64,000 nucleotides of DNA, taken from the NCBI GenBank assembly GCA_905221605.1, contig CAJNDS010002410.1, forward strand, positions 369,552 through 433,551. The letters run 5' to 3'. The notes under the pieces were generated by a model that ran no database searches, had not been told where the DNA came from, and worked only from the letters and a program-made list of their open reading frames with translations. Numbering within the stretch: the stretch's first letter is position 1; each line of letters begins with the position of its first letter. Made by a program: the position numbers and the translations under genes. Of this stretch, positions 52,822 through 64,000 are shown in pieces. The DNA comes from Symbiodinium natans. Taxonomy: Eukaryota > Sar > Dinophyceae > Suessiales > Symbiodiniaceae.

Positions 52822-53789
52822 AGTGCCGCCAAACAATCCTCAAAGTCCGATTCAAAAATGCCTTTTCGCGCATACACCACACCAAATATCGAATACTCTC
52901 TCCAAACGACACAAACCTGAACGTGAAACGCCGGTCTCTGCATCAAAAACTTGCGATCAGAAGGAAAATTCTTTTTATCCCATGTATTTGGATCATCTGG
53001 TCGAACATCCACTCGACAAATCGGTCCACCTGTGTTGTTGTTCCATCAATCAACCTTTCTTTTGAACAATCTGAAGGTATGAATCGACTTCTTCGTTTTT
53101 GTTGAAAAGAACTGGCACTTCTCAGGAAAAAATCGGATTTGAATGTGACACCCCATTGATCACATTATCCAGCGTCCAAGACGCGGAGAAAAGAAAATGG
53201 TCCCGAAAAAAGAAATTTGACAAATTGTGGGAATTCATTATCAAAGAAAGACAGAGAATGTCTGGAACAACGGTGACAAAAAGTTGCGGCCAAAGTACCC
53301 TGAATTACCTGTCCCACGGCTTCGGGGTGGGGATGATTTAATTTCATGCTTCCATCTCTTGCCTACAGTTTGTTTGCAGACTGTGAGTTGCTGGGCGGGC
53401 AATGCGGGTGATTCAGGTGATCCGGCCCGCCGACCGACTTCGGCGGACTGCCTTTGCTATCCATGGCTGCAGTCCGGCAGCAAGTTCTGCTTCAAGATGA
53501 TCCCGATGCAGATTCTGGAAAAACTTGCACAAGTTGAAAAGCAAAGCCAAGAATGCAAGGACCCGCACATACACTTGGTTTCTTTATTCTCCTAAACATT
53601 ACGCATCGTCAAACTTAGTTTCGTGCACGTGCAGGAGGTAGTGGCCGACGTTGTGGCTGAGTTCCGCTTGAGATCGGTCTCGTGCGCGAGCACGATCTTT
53701 GCAAAACTTGCAATGCCCGCGCAAAGCTCGGCAGCTTGGCGGATTTCGTCCAGATTTTATTACCATGATTTTCCTTCTTATTCTCATTA
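52822..53789. other. Region without a supported gene
   Basis: A-rich and mixed sequence. A possible exon at about 53339-53595 (ILEKLAQVEKQSQECKDPH) is too short to assign. Confidence 0.4.
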
Positions 53790-53843
53790 TGCATATAATA
53801 ATAATATTGTATATATATATGTATATATATGTGTATATATGAA

Positions 53844-53874
<31 letters not shown>

Positions 53875-54424
53875 TTATATGTGGTTCAGCGTCGAGCGTC
53901 CTGGGCCCCCCCCCCCCCCCCCCCCCCCAACCCCCCCCCCCCCCAAGCCTACTCTACGGTCCCTAAACCCTAAACCCTAAACCCTAAACCCCTAAACCTA
54001 AACCCTAAACCCTAAACCCTAAAACCTAAACCCTAACCCTAAACCCTAAACCTTAAGTCTTAAACCTTAAACCCTAAACCCTAAAACCTTGAACCCTAAA
54101 CCCTAACCCTAAAACCAACCCCCAACCACACCACAGGGGGGGGGGGGTCATCTTAGTACCCCATCCGCGGGGAAAAAAACCTAAACCCTAAACCCTAAAC
54201 CCTAAAACCCTAAACCGTAACCCTAAACCCTAAACCCTAAAACCCTAAAACCCTAAACCCTAAACCCTAAACCCTAAACCCTAAAACCCTAAAAAAAACC
54301 AACCCCCAACCACCCACAGGGGGGGGGGGGGGGGGTACCATTGGGGGGGGGGGGGGTGGGGGGTAGGGGGGAGGGGGGGGGGGCCCGCCGGGGCTGAATC
54401 ATATATATATATATATATATATAT
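53790..54424. repeat. Interstitial telomere-repeat island with inverted flanks
   Basis: Order: AT repeats (53811-53880), GTGGTTCAGC and a C tract (53906-53944), CCCTAAA arrays (about 53960-54110 and 54178-54295), each followed by CCAACCCCCAACCAC and a G tract, then GGGCTGAATC and AT repeats (54400-54424). The outer parts form an inverted repeat (TTCAGC...GGGCCCC against GGGGCCC...GCTGAA). The homopolymer lengths may be unreliable. Confidence 0.9.
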
Positions 54425-57400
54425 TTCCGGTTCCTGTTGGCATGCCCGACAATCCGCGACCTGAGCCAGGGTGCTACGTTGGAGACTGCGCAGCTGAAAC
54501 TTGGAAGCAGGGTTGGAATTTTCAAGCTGAGCTGGTGATACATGAAACCGATCGGAAAACAAGACCAGTGTGTGTGACATCAAGCATTAGTTGGTATCCT
54601 CTTCGTCACAATTTTTGGTAACTTGCTCTGTAAGGAAGCCTTTTCTCTCCGCAGCTCCGCTGCTGCAGATGGGGATCTCCGTGCCCGCTGACGCCTAGGG
54701 CTTTGTGCAAGCACTTGTACTTTTGCTCGAGCAGGTACCCTGTGTCGAGAAGGTCATGCCGGGGCCCCGATGCAGCTGAGACTGTGAATGCTTGTGCGAG
54801 CTTGCTTGCGAGCTAGCGGAAGTTGTGAGCTATCGGAAGTGTGCAGGAGGGCGTTTGCCATCAACCCATCCGGCCTGATTGCGCACGGAAGCTTTGTGAA
54901 ACGCCGTCGGCCCAGATGCCGTGGCATCTTGCGGCAAACTTGTGCACAAGTGCAAGCACGGACCGGTGGAGGATGCCTCGAACTGGCTGAAGATCAGCTG
55001 GCTCCAAGCTCATTCTGCCATTTGCTTTTGTGTAAGACTTGTGGTGGCAGCCGAGCTAAGTGAGGAGAGGAGTTGTTCAATATCCCACTTCGAGGATCGT
55101 GCTCTGTGGCGCCTTTTCGTTGCCGCCAAAGAGGCCTTGCAACACATCCCTCACGGTTTGTAGGAAGACCTTCTGAGCAGGATGAAGTTGGAATCCTGTC
55201 AGCCGGTCAGCTGGAAGAAGTTGGCTTCTCAGTTCGCTGTCGTGGTCAAGTAAGTTCCGAAACGAAGCGTAGCTTCAGAAAGAAACGCTCAGGTTCTTGA
55301 CGGTGCTTTGTCACAAGATTTGGCTGGCCATGGCGAGGAGAAAAACTTGTTAGATTGGTACTGGCACGCTCGAATGAGCACATGTCGTGCTGTGGTGCAG
55401 TGGGTGTGCTTGCTTTAGAGGATGCGGAAGCACAAAGCAGAAGCTGGGACGCATTTTGCACATAGGTTTTGACCGCGGGTCGATGTTATTGGACGGAGGC
55501 TGCGCCCGCGAGTACATCCGTGCTGCGATGGACCCCGAGCTCACAGCAAGTGAGGCGAGCTTTGTTTGGATGATGTTTAGATGCCTTTCTCAATTTCACC
55601 GTCTAAATGTCAGTCAAGCAGGCCGTTCGCCAGATCGCTCCAGGTGCTCTGCGTGTCAGTCCCGGTCAAGGGGCCGGGTTAGGGATATCAAGCATGGACG
55701 CCAGGCAACGAAGTCATCTTCGAATCGCTGAAGGAGCCGCCCACCTAGCAAGCAAGCTTCACAAAGTCTTGGATGGAGGTCGGGTCGGCGTGGGTCGGCG
55801 GTGACGGGGCTGCCCAGGTTTGTGCTGCAGCGTCACAACCTGGCCTGCGCCGCTGCAGCAAAGCAATCAGGTGCCGTGAAGGGTGCAGGTGTCGGAGCCA
55901 ATGGTCGAAGCTTGCTTTTGGCCGAGGATCCAAGCCTGCTTTTGCTGCGCCTTGCAGGCATGGAGACGACGGGGCCGGGCCATGACAATGATGAAGGTAA
56001 GGCTGCACAGAACTTGAGGCCTGTGAAGGATCCAATGAGGTAGCTGGCACAAGGCCAACGTTGCCATGCCCAGCCCTCTAGCACACGGAACGGGTTTGCG
56101 ATCATAGCCGGAGCCCTCCCATAGAAAGGAAACATTGACCGACCAGATGTTCCTCGGTTAAACGGCTACTAAGAGCTCCTTGCCCTCCTTTTGCCGGGAA
56201 AGCCAAAGATGCCTTCCTGGCTAGTGAGCTTTGATCTGTCCTATCTCTTCGAGAAACTATTCCCGAGCGGCGGCCAATGAGCCAATGTGAGGTTTAGTAA
56301 GCATCTCGTGCCGCATCATCAGGCACTAGCTTTCGGTGAACAAAAATGCATTCGTCTCTCAATGATGTGGATGTTAGTTTCTGGGCTCCTTGGTGGCAGC
56401 TGCGCCGGGGAGAGCGTTCATGTCCATTGCTGCCTGCCCAACGGCCCGAAATAGATGTGCGGGCAACCTGGCTGCGTGGGAGCAGCCAGCCCCTCAGAGA
56501 CTCAGACCTGAGACAGGTTCGCGTCAAAGAAGCATTCAGCAAACAGTGCCGCCTCTCCGCAGAGGTGCCTTTGCTTGGGCAGACGGCACCATGCTTCCAG
56601 CACAGGGACTCGGCCACCGCTGTGTAGTAGTAGTAGACTGTACAGTAGTGCTGACTGAGTTCAGAGTTGAGCGTTCCGCTGAGTTGATCGTTGGCCTGGC
56701 ACTGGTGCTCCTACTGAACTGCTCATGGATCGTGGCCGTTCTCATCGTAGCATCTCGGCATGGTGCAGAGCAAGGCCATTCTCTCTGTTCCTAAGTGGGA
56801 CGCTGCAAGAACTCCCATATCGATGGTTCGGGTTGCCAATGTCCGCGCAGCAGTCCAGTGCGCGTTAACCGCATGTGGGAGTGTGCCCGCTGAAGCGATC
56901 CCAGCAGAAAGTGTCCCGGTGAGGTTGCACTGCTCCTGTTTTTCGTGATAAATTTAATCATGCGACAGGACAGCGTCACGCTTTCAGAAGTCGAAATGCT
57001 CGTTTGGCCCCCTGCATGTGCAGGAGTCCATGCTGTATGTGCCCTGTGTTATGCCTGGCATGCAGACACCAAGCCACTTGGATGTACTTGGACGTCGCCT
57101 TCCGTCACAGCTTGGGGCCAAATCAGATCTGAGTGCTTCGAGGTGATAACCCAGAAGGCATGCGCAGCCCTGTGCAAAGCTCAATCTTTCGATGCGTTGT
57201 TCGCTCAAGAGCGGCTACATCTATCCAAAATGCTCCAAGATTGTCCTTGTATCTTGGTGTTTGCTCCGATTGCCCGAGGCTGACCGGCAGATGAAGTTTG
57301 AAGATGTTATGGCCCAAGACGGACGAAGCCAACAATCCTGTGCTGGATTGGTCAGCTTGGCGAGGTCTTCATGGAGACGGTGGACGGCTTGCAGTTGCCT

Positions 57401-57838
57401 CATGGGTCAAAGCTCGTGCATCGATTCCGCAGATCACTGTCCCCAGGCGAATTCATGCTTGGTTCTTGCCAGCAGGGGATGCTTCAGCACGCGCCCCAGG
57501 CAGTGTTGTCGGAGAGACAGAGGGGGCGGAGACGTGGTCAAAAAACGAGGGCCACATTATTTCCACAATAGGCAACAAACAGCATCTCAAAAGTCTGAAA
57601 CAGCAGAGCCCCATTCACCAAACGGGACAGCCACAGGCCACAAACACGAAGGTCACGAGCCTCAGGCAAACCCGTTTGCATGCGCACACTTCACCACTTA
57701 GGCGTTTGCTGAAGTTGAATCTTGCGTTCCCTGAATGCGGCTGTTTCCATTGTGGTAAGGAATCTTGCGTTAAAAAAACTATCAAAGCTGGCTTGCGAAT
57801 TCAAGTACAAAACAGTACAAACCTACCAAAGTCTGTGT
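54425..57838 (+). other. Possible multi-exon gene, unresolved
   Basis: Several plus-strand stretches have coding-like composition: 55801-55995 (NLACAAAAKQSGAVKGAG, LLLAEDPSLLLLRLAGMETT), 56650-56760 (a membrane-like LIVGLALVLLLNCSWIVAVL), 57120-57280 (CFEVITQKACAALCKAQSF) and 57320-57560 (LDWSAWRGLHGDGGRLAVAS). No domain was recognised and exon joins cannot be fixed, so no gene model is offered. Confidence 0.3.
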
Positions 57839-57905
57839 GTATGTATATATACACGGACGTATATTTTTCAATGTATATATATATATATGTGTACGTGTGC
57901 GTGTT
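57839..57905. repeat. TA/TG microsatellite
   Basis: (TA)n grading into GTGTACGTGTGCGTG. Confidence 0.85.
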
Positions 57906-58973
57906 TTTGTTTGTTTACTCAGTTAAGCTGAATCAGAAATGTCTATGTTCATGAATTTAGTTCTCCTGACTAGTTCCTTCTACTCAAAGCATTCAACTCA
58001 TTAGTTTAGTTTGGTTAGTGCAGATGCTTTAAAATGTAGTGCCTACAAAACATACCTAGTTACTGCTCGCGAAGACACTCTGGTCTCTGATCTGGATTTT
58101 AGTATGGTTAGATGCCTATACTGGATCGATGTGGTTTATTAGCCCGCAAGCCCAGAAGGTAACCCAATCGCTGTGTGCCCTGCGGACTCAGCAAAATTCA
58201 CATAGCTGATGCTTACCAGGCTATAGTTCTGTAAGCTGCTTTTGGAACACGAAACGCGAGGGCACGCTTGCAATGAGCATGTGAATATGTGATCGTTTTA
58301 TATGCCGTATTTGAGACACGAAACGCATCGAAACGCCAAGAGATCATCACCAACCATGACAAATGCATGGCCACAATACATCTGTAGTATACATGTGTGT
58401 GTTTCTGCTACGTGTTTCTTTCTCGCATGTGGGCTTGCTTTGTATAGTAGAATACAGCGGCTTTGGCCATGCCTTCACCCAGATCCTCATTGGATCGGCC
58501 TTCAGCCCTCTTCCGCTCCAAAACAAGACAAGGGCGCGCTTCTTCTGTCTTTTAGGGTTTAGGGTTCTTTTGTGTTCAAGTTCTAGGGTTCCAAAGTTTC
58601 AAGGTGGTGAAATGGACACCTGCCGGAGGCGGATTGGGATGCCTCGACGACTCACACCGACACCAGCCATCGGCATACTCAGCCAGTAGCCGATCTAGGT
58701 GGAACAACGCAACAACAAAGAGGAGGATGAGTTTTTTTGGCGCAATCGTTAGCTTCTTTCTTGGGGGCGCGGGGTGGGGCGGCGGTGGGGGAGGGGTGGG
58801 GGTGGGTTGGGCGCGAAGGGTGAGTTCCCTGTGTTGGTGAATGTGTTTTCGCCTTCATGCTTGTTGAGTTGCGAATTTCTTCGTGCGGCCCGAAGAAGAC
58901 TCAGAGAAACATGTGCGCAGAGCTCGCAGCTGCTTGAAAAACAAGGTGGCCAAGTTGTGAGGAGGGGTCCTTC
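57906..58973. other. Spacer with a short TTTAGGG motif
   Basis: No supported gene. TTTAGGGTTTAGGG at 58551-58564. A G-rich stretch (GGGGTGGGGGTGGG type) lies at 58765-58815. Confidence 0.5.
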
Positions 58974-61050
58974 TTGACAATGTGTTTGCAATGCCTTCGC
59001 CGGGTGGGTGGAGTGGGGGGAACGTGGAGGCTTTTCCTCCGCATGTTTCCCTGTCGCTTTGTCTCTTTGAAGGTTCTCTTAGAGCGTGGGGACCCCAAAG
59101 TGGAGCCCCCATACAGTGGATTTCTATCTCCTTCCAATCCCAGTCGCCCCCCACCTCGGCCTTTCAGCAATTCAAAGACCGAGGCAACCCGGTCTTCACC
59201 GACTCTGCTCTTCTGCCACGCAAATGCCGGGACACACTTTTTTGGGAAAGGTTGCCAATGCAGCCCGTGTCGATGCTGTCGCATGGCGCAGGAATATTGG
59301 CCTTCGCATACCAAATTTCGAGCATGTCATCAAGAGACTTCGGGTGAATGTGGCGCGCTGAGGTGGACTGGGCTCGTGAAATGGGGTCTTTCCGAAACAT
59401 TCCCGGAAAGCTGGCAGCTGATGAGGTCTTTGCTCTTGATTATCGGGGATATGGTCAGAGTGAAGGCGTGCGACTTCAGACTACACGACTCTGGCACTAC
59501 GCAGTTCTTCCAAAAAAAGCCTGATCATGTGACATTGGCCAGGAACTCCTTCGGAGGAGGGTCTCATCGAGGCGTCCCGTGCTGGGTGCCTGTCGTGCTA
59601 CTTGGACGTATCAGAATTTGTTCAGGATGCATTGTGTGCGTGGAGATGGTTGAAGAAGGTGCGGCACATGCGTGGATGCATGCTGGTGCTAAGCGTTTGG
59701 GTCTTTTGGGCCAAGCCCAGTTGCAGGAGTCTGATGTTGGGCGCCTGAGCCTCGAAAGCACCCTCGAAAGGTTAGTTCTAGTCATTGATCGCTTAGACTG
59801 CGCATGGCTGTGCGCATGTCCTAAGGCATAGACGCGGATCAGCTCTTTGTGTTCGGCCGATCTCTCGGTGGAGCCTGGCACTTAGACCTTGGGGGCCAAC
59901 ATCTTCCGGCAGAGGCATTGGAAGAGATACGTCCACACTTGAAGTTGACATGCAAGGCAGTTACCATAGCACTTGCTTCTGAACTCCAAAAGCGTGCGCA
60001 GGGGTCAGGGCCTGAAGCCGTGCAATCTGGAATGTTCCGAATCCCCATGATCCTTATCACCACACAACCATCATACCGAAGGCCGCTCCCGAGAGGGCTC
60101 ATATTAGAGAACACGTCCTGACCTCATCTCAACTTGGTGTTTTGCGGGTTCTCGGCAAGCTTGCTGGCTGAGCAGAACACGTTGGGACAATCCAGGTTCA
60201 CATCTATTAGTGACGTGGCCGGTTCCTGAGTGAGGCTGCCAGGTGATGCCAAGTCCACATGTGCATCTCTGGACAATCGGCGTTGCCTGAATGCACCGTG
60301 TGTGAATGATAAGGTTAATGCGCTATTCCCCATTCTTGCATTCGAAGCTTTGTTGCACAGAGCGAGCGGCGTCATGGTCAAAGGCAAGTAGACGTAAGCC
60401 TAAGCGTGTGCACGGGAGTCTGCATCGCGGATGCTATTGTCAGGAAAGCCTGAAGAAGCGCTTCCTTCGAATAAAATGGGTCTCTCACTTGCATTGCTCA
60501 AGATCATCCCGGTCGTGCAGCGGTGAATCAGCAGAAGAATACTAGAAGAATCGAGTGCAAAGGAAAGCATTCAGAGAGTGCAGGACCTCGAGGCTTCGCT
60601 TTGTAGGTATTGCGGTTTGCAGACCTGACAGTTTATGTGGAAATTCACTAAGTGGTGACGACAGGTACCAATGTTGTTCCTCACGGGTGAGAAGGTGCAT
60701 CGTGTCGGATTGTTGCGACAAGACGTAAGAGTAAACGAGGGGGGGGAAGGATGAGATGATTCCACCATCGCACTCTCGACTGCTTCATGCTCGTGCCGAA
60801 AAATCGAGGCCCTTTTCCAGGGGTCGAGCTCCGGTGTTCTCTCGCACTTCTAGTGTCTGTGATAGAATCTGAGTCTGAACCAGGCTGAAGCGGAATGTGG
60901 TTGTCAACTCAGATGGAATTCGGGGCCATTAGGATCCAAAACTGTCCAGGAAACCCTACGAGGAAACCAGTATCAACAAGTTTGAGACCTTCTGCTGAGG
61001 TGTTTGCAGAAGGCCACCACAACGACACCTGGGAGAAAGGTGGCGAAGAG
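58974..61050 (+). CDS. BEM46/ABHD13-like alpha/beta hydrolase, multi-exon
   Basis: A serine hydrolase of the alpha/beta fold. Pieces in order: PTLLFCHANAGT (about 59200, the HGNAG-like loop), NFEHVIKRLRVNV joined across a 73-bp intron to VFALDYRGYGQSEG (59426 on), DQLFVFGRSLGGA with the nucleophile Ser (59837 on), PLPRGLILENT (about 60085, the strand before the cap), VPMLFLTGEK (60665 on, strand before the acid) and VFAEGHHNDTWEKGGEE (61000-61050) with the catalytic His in the HNDTW box that marks the BEM46 family. The order and spacing leave little doubt about the family. The start exon and several joins are not resolved. Substrate unknown; members are membrane-linked esterases or depalmitoylases. 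Confidence 0.75.
59353..59425 (+). other. GC-AG intron in the alpha/beta hydrolase gene
   Basis: 73 bp, GCGCGC...GATGAG before G, phase 0 between VNV and VFALDYRGY. Confidence 0.7.
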
Positions 61051-62187
61051 TGACCCCGGGGCATCCATGTTGGCCTGCCATATGGGCGTTCAGCTGTTGC
61101 AACTTTGGACAGCAGTCGAGTCCCTTGTGAACAAACTGTTGCAACTTCTCCAGAGGTACTGGGAGGTGCAGGCAACCTTCTTGCAGGCAGGCCCCGGTTG
61201 GGGAATCCTTGTATGGACAGTGCCGCTGGCGGACGTGATGCTATGTTGACTGCAGGAGTGCCTCGCACAGCCTGCAGGCTCAAAGAAGGCAGGGGATTTG
61301 TTCTGGGTTGATGAGCTTCGTCTTCCGTGTGCTATGTGTGCTCCAAGCAGGGCAGACTGTACGGGTGCTTTGCAGGTAAGTTCGCAGCCAACCGAACAGG
61401 CTCCATCAGTCTCAATGTTGTCAGTTCACTTGGATGCTAAAGCAAGGCACTTCATGTGAACAGTGGCTCCGAAAATTCCCAGTATTGAAGCTGATCAAAG
61501 CTGTTCGAGGTGGCGGAGGGCACCAACATGATGCCTGTCTCCTAAGCGATGGTGTGGAATGCTTCCGCGAGATTGTGCCGCGGCCGTGATCGGTTTGACC
61601 ACTCGAAGTCTTGCCATGTCTTGCACTGACCCTGAAACCATCTTCACATGGATCCCTCAACCCTCGAAGAGCAGCTGTCTTGCAAGACCATTGGCAAGCC
61701 TGCAGCCACTGCGCTGCCGCTTCCGGGATTTGTCACGGCATTGGCCTGGGAAGTGCCACAGATAAGAAGAGGCTCAAGAACCTGTTCTTGGAATATGTGC
61801 ACTTCACTCTGCTGCGCTTCAAAGAGGCTCCATTCATGGCTTGCTGCAGCACCTGTCCCAGAACACCCGGGATCGGTTGAGAGTGGAGGCAAAGCCGACA
61901 CAAGCTCGACGAGAGAGTGCAGCGTGTCGAAAAAGAGTGCGGTCAGCTGTCAGGACGACATGCGCGAAACATGCTCCGATGAGAAGTTGGCCCGAGCTGA
62001 GGCATCTATGGTAGCCGGCAGAACCGCGGCAGGAGCAGATTTGAGGGACAGCTCACTGCTAGGTTGAGCTCGCACTGCCTTGTTTTGACTATCAATTCTA
62101 AGCAGATTCGACTAGAGCAGTAGGGATAAGTGTGTCCCAGTGGCGCGTGCGGATGCTGCCGAGTCTCTGCCATGTGCGGCAAGAGCT
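61051..62187 (+). other. Spacer or C-terminal exons, unresolved
   Basis: The frame 61648-62067 has a Ser/Lys/Glu-rich end (STRECSVSKKSAVSCQDD, SDEKLARAEASMVAGRTA) and could be a tail exon of the hydrolase or a separate small protein. Nothing else seen. Confidence 0.3.
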
Positions 62188-64000
62188 ATGGGGACCGGCG
62201 TCGGCCGTTGCTTGACGTCGGTCCTGCTCCTGGGTCCGGTGACTGGATTGATTGGAGCTGAACCATGGCAATCACCACATGTTTTAACGAAGCTTTGGGA
62301 CAAGCAGACCCTGGCGTCCTTTTCAGTCTCGCAGCTGCAAGCCTTTGCCGCGCTGGCATGCGGTCACTGTCCCCTGCTCTCGCGCGCTGTGCGCTGCACA
62401 CGCCGAAGTGCTCCCAACTGCCCAAGTGGTCCCAAGCCACCAGAGTCCTGGAAACACCAGGCGTTCGCCTATTTGAGGGAGGAAGCCGCTTTGTCCCAGA
62501 GACAAGTACGAGCTATGATGAGGCATGTTTGGTCTAACTACGAGCAACGTGCCTTTGGCAAAGACGAGCTCAAACCTATTTCAGGCCGTGGAACTGACAG
62601 CTGGGGTGGTCTGGGGCAAACATTGGTGGATTCACTGGACACTCTGTGGCTCATGGGGTTTCACGAGGAGTTTAACCGAGCAGCCGATTGGGTAGAAAGC
62701 CACCTGGACTTTAACAAGAACTTGAATGTCAACTATTTCGAGACGTCGATTCGCCATTTGGGCGGTCTCGTCTCAGCCTTTGTCCTCAGCAGCCGTCCCG
62801 GCCTCCTTGGAAAGGCCACGGATCTGGCCGGGAGGCTTGCTCCCATTTTTCCGAGTCCTCGAAGCGACATGAGCCGAATGGACATCTCCCTCTCCGAGTT
62901 GACTTCAGCGGGGAAGCTGCAGGAGTGGTTCGATGGAGCCAAGCGGTTCCTGCACCAAGTCTTCGCCGACATCGCTGAGGAGTTCTCTTTTGGAGAGTAT
63001 GCAGACTTTGATCTAGGTAATCTAGGTCTGGGAGCGGAAGATCCGTCGGGACACTTCGCCAACGACGACAAGAATGCAAGGAAGGATCTCACAGTCCTTC
63101 CTCTGTCTGACATAAACTTGCAAACCGGCAAGGCGAACGACCTTGCGGGGTACCTGTCATTGGCTGAATCTTGCATGGCCTATTCAGCATGTGTAGCAGG
63201 CCCATGCTCCACTGTCACGTCCATGCCACCAGCAGACATCAACGTATCCTCGCGGCAAGGAAACCTACGTACCGCTCGAGTGGAAAGCGCTGGCGCTCCT
63301 CACTTCCAACTGCAGCTATGCGGTGCACCAAGACCAGGCAGGGCTCGTGTCATGACCCTATGACCCTGATGCATCGGGGATGTGCGCCCCCCCAGAGAAA
63401 ATGACAGGTCCTTCATGTTCTGAACGAGAGCACTGACCTGGAGTCGAGAGGATATGCTGCAATTTTGCTGAAGATCCTTGGCAGCCTTGGCATGTGAGGG
63501 CCTGAGAGATCCACATCTATTCGAGGGACCAGCTGAGGAAGAATGGATATGTCCATGCCCCTGGGCCACAGTGTCTTTGTGGTGTGCGCAGTTGTTCTTG
63601 TAATGGATAGGGCGGGTCTTGGAGACAAGAAGGCCGCACATTGCGCCAGGGCAGCTGAACTTGCAGACGGGAAACGTCTCAGAACGAACAGGGGACACTG
63701 CGGCAAAGAGCAAAGACAACCTAAGAGACCTGCATGGAAGCTCAGGGCCGGCGCGGGACAACGTAGTGATGCGGACTAGTAATCAACTTTCGAGACTTCA
63801 CTCTGCCCTGGACTGGCACAGTCGATCAATTTGGTCATGAGACACAAGCCAAGGGAATGCAGGACAACCGCATTTCACTTGGAAGCCGCGGTGACTCGTT
63901 CTACGACCCTCGCTGGCACTGAAGTCCGACGGAGCTGCCTGTGCAGTTGGCATGCGAAACCTGACCTCCTTCAGGAGTACTTGCTCAAGGACGCGATCTT
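62188..64000 (+). CDS. GH47 class I alpha-mannosidase, 5' part and internal exons, cut by window end
   Basis: Trims alpha-1,2-linked mannose from N-glycans in the ER or Golgi, or serves in ER-associated degradation (EDEM type). ATG at 62188 gives a hydrophobic N-terminus (CLTSVLLLGPVTGLIGAEP), likely a signal or anchor. Domain blocks: MMRHVWSNYEQRAFGKDELK (with the acid Glu in DELKP), GLGQTLVDSLDTLWLMGF, FETSIRHLGGLVSAFVLS and LGKATDLAGRLAPIFPS, ending near 62868. Then LPLSDINLQTGKAND and LSLAES near 63105-63168, possibly GKETYVPLEWKALALL near 63265, a 42-nt exon DNRISLGSRGDSFY (63863-63904) and EYLLKDAI from 63975. The C-terminal third lies beyond the window. The stretch 62870-63100 stays open but does not fit the family and is probably an intron. 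Confidence 0.85.
63905..63974 (+). other. GA-AG intron in the mannosidase gene
   Basis: 70 bp, begins GACCCT and ends TTCAG before GAG. It joins RGDSFY to EYLLK, which are contiguous in GH47 proteins. The border can slide by one base because of a shared G. Confidence 0.75.

Noticed and set aside
53906-54393. CRISPR-like or functional meaning for the C and G tracts
   Set aside because: They are homopolymers at the edges of telomere arrays, and their length may be sequencing error.
1-64000. Bacterial operon, phage or organelle origin
   Set aside because: Spliced domain genes, LINE and YR retroelements and telomere repeats indicate a nuclear genome; no Shine-Dalgarno-led gene strings were seen.

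Overview
The window reads as nuclear DNA of a dinoflagellate, most like the Symbiodiniaceae. This rests on sequence features and not on a database match: conserved protein domains are split by short introns that often begin GC (one begins GA) and end AG before a G; the seven best genes from 40.7 kb to the end all lie on the + strand; tyrosine-recombinase (YR) retroelements and long-interspersed elements (LINEs) are abundant and decayed; and there are arrays of the TTTAGGG telomere unit.

Region 1 (0.2-15.7 kb, all minus strand) is an array of small ATG-started reading frames. They encode coiled-coil, Pro/Ser-rich, Trp/zinc-ribbon and SR-rich proteins separated by GCTTTG-rich spacers, and the array ends in a tyrosine recombinase with an intact R-H-H-Y set. 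Two of the spacers are related copies of each other. Region 2 (16.1-18.8 kb) is non-coding: short direct repeats, a fold-back element with a 1.4-kb loop, a GGCTTAAGG cluster and an ATGACTC-type satellite.

Region 3 (19.0-30.5 kb) is a nested transposon. A plus-strand YR retroelement (RT, RNase H, tyrosine recombinase, then a membrane-protein reading frame) is followed by a 476-bp tandem repeat. Its RT is broken twice. One break is a 643-bp cassette carrying a methyltransferase-like domain, flanked by 8-bp direct repeats and bounded by GT and AG so that its removal restores the RT frame. The other is a 5.0-kb minus-strand LINE flanked by a 13-bp target-site duplication. The LINE is truncated at its 5' end and encodes RT, four C2H2 fingers, an unknown ~350-residue region and a C-terminal ubiquitin-specific-protease (USP) domain with recognisable Cys and His boxes. 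This fusion is the most unusual protein in the window.

Region 4 (30.5-40.7 kb) is transposon debris: a minus-strand YR-class element with an internal RT deletion, and two plus-strand LINE 3' ends, one with a poly(A) tail. Region 5 (40.7-64 kb) carries ordinary multi-exon genes: a coiled-coil protein, a GPAT-like acyltransferase, a Gly/His/Pro-repeat protein, a PhyH-type 2OG dioxygenase, a divergent (probable pseudo-) kinase of CDPK type, a BEM46/ABHD13-like alpha/beta hydrolase and a GH47 alpha-mannosidase cut by the window end. An interstitial telomere-repeat island with inverted flanks lies at 53.8-54.4 kb. The genes of region 5 do not form an obvious pathway; several act in lipid or glycoprotein metabolism of the endomembrane system. 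Exon limits are given only where a conserved domain fixes both sides.
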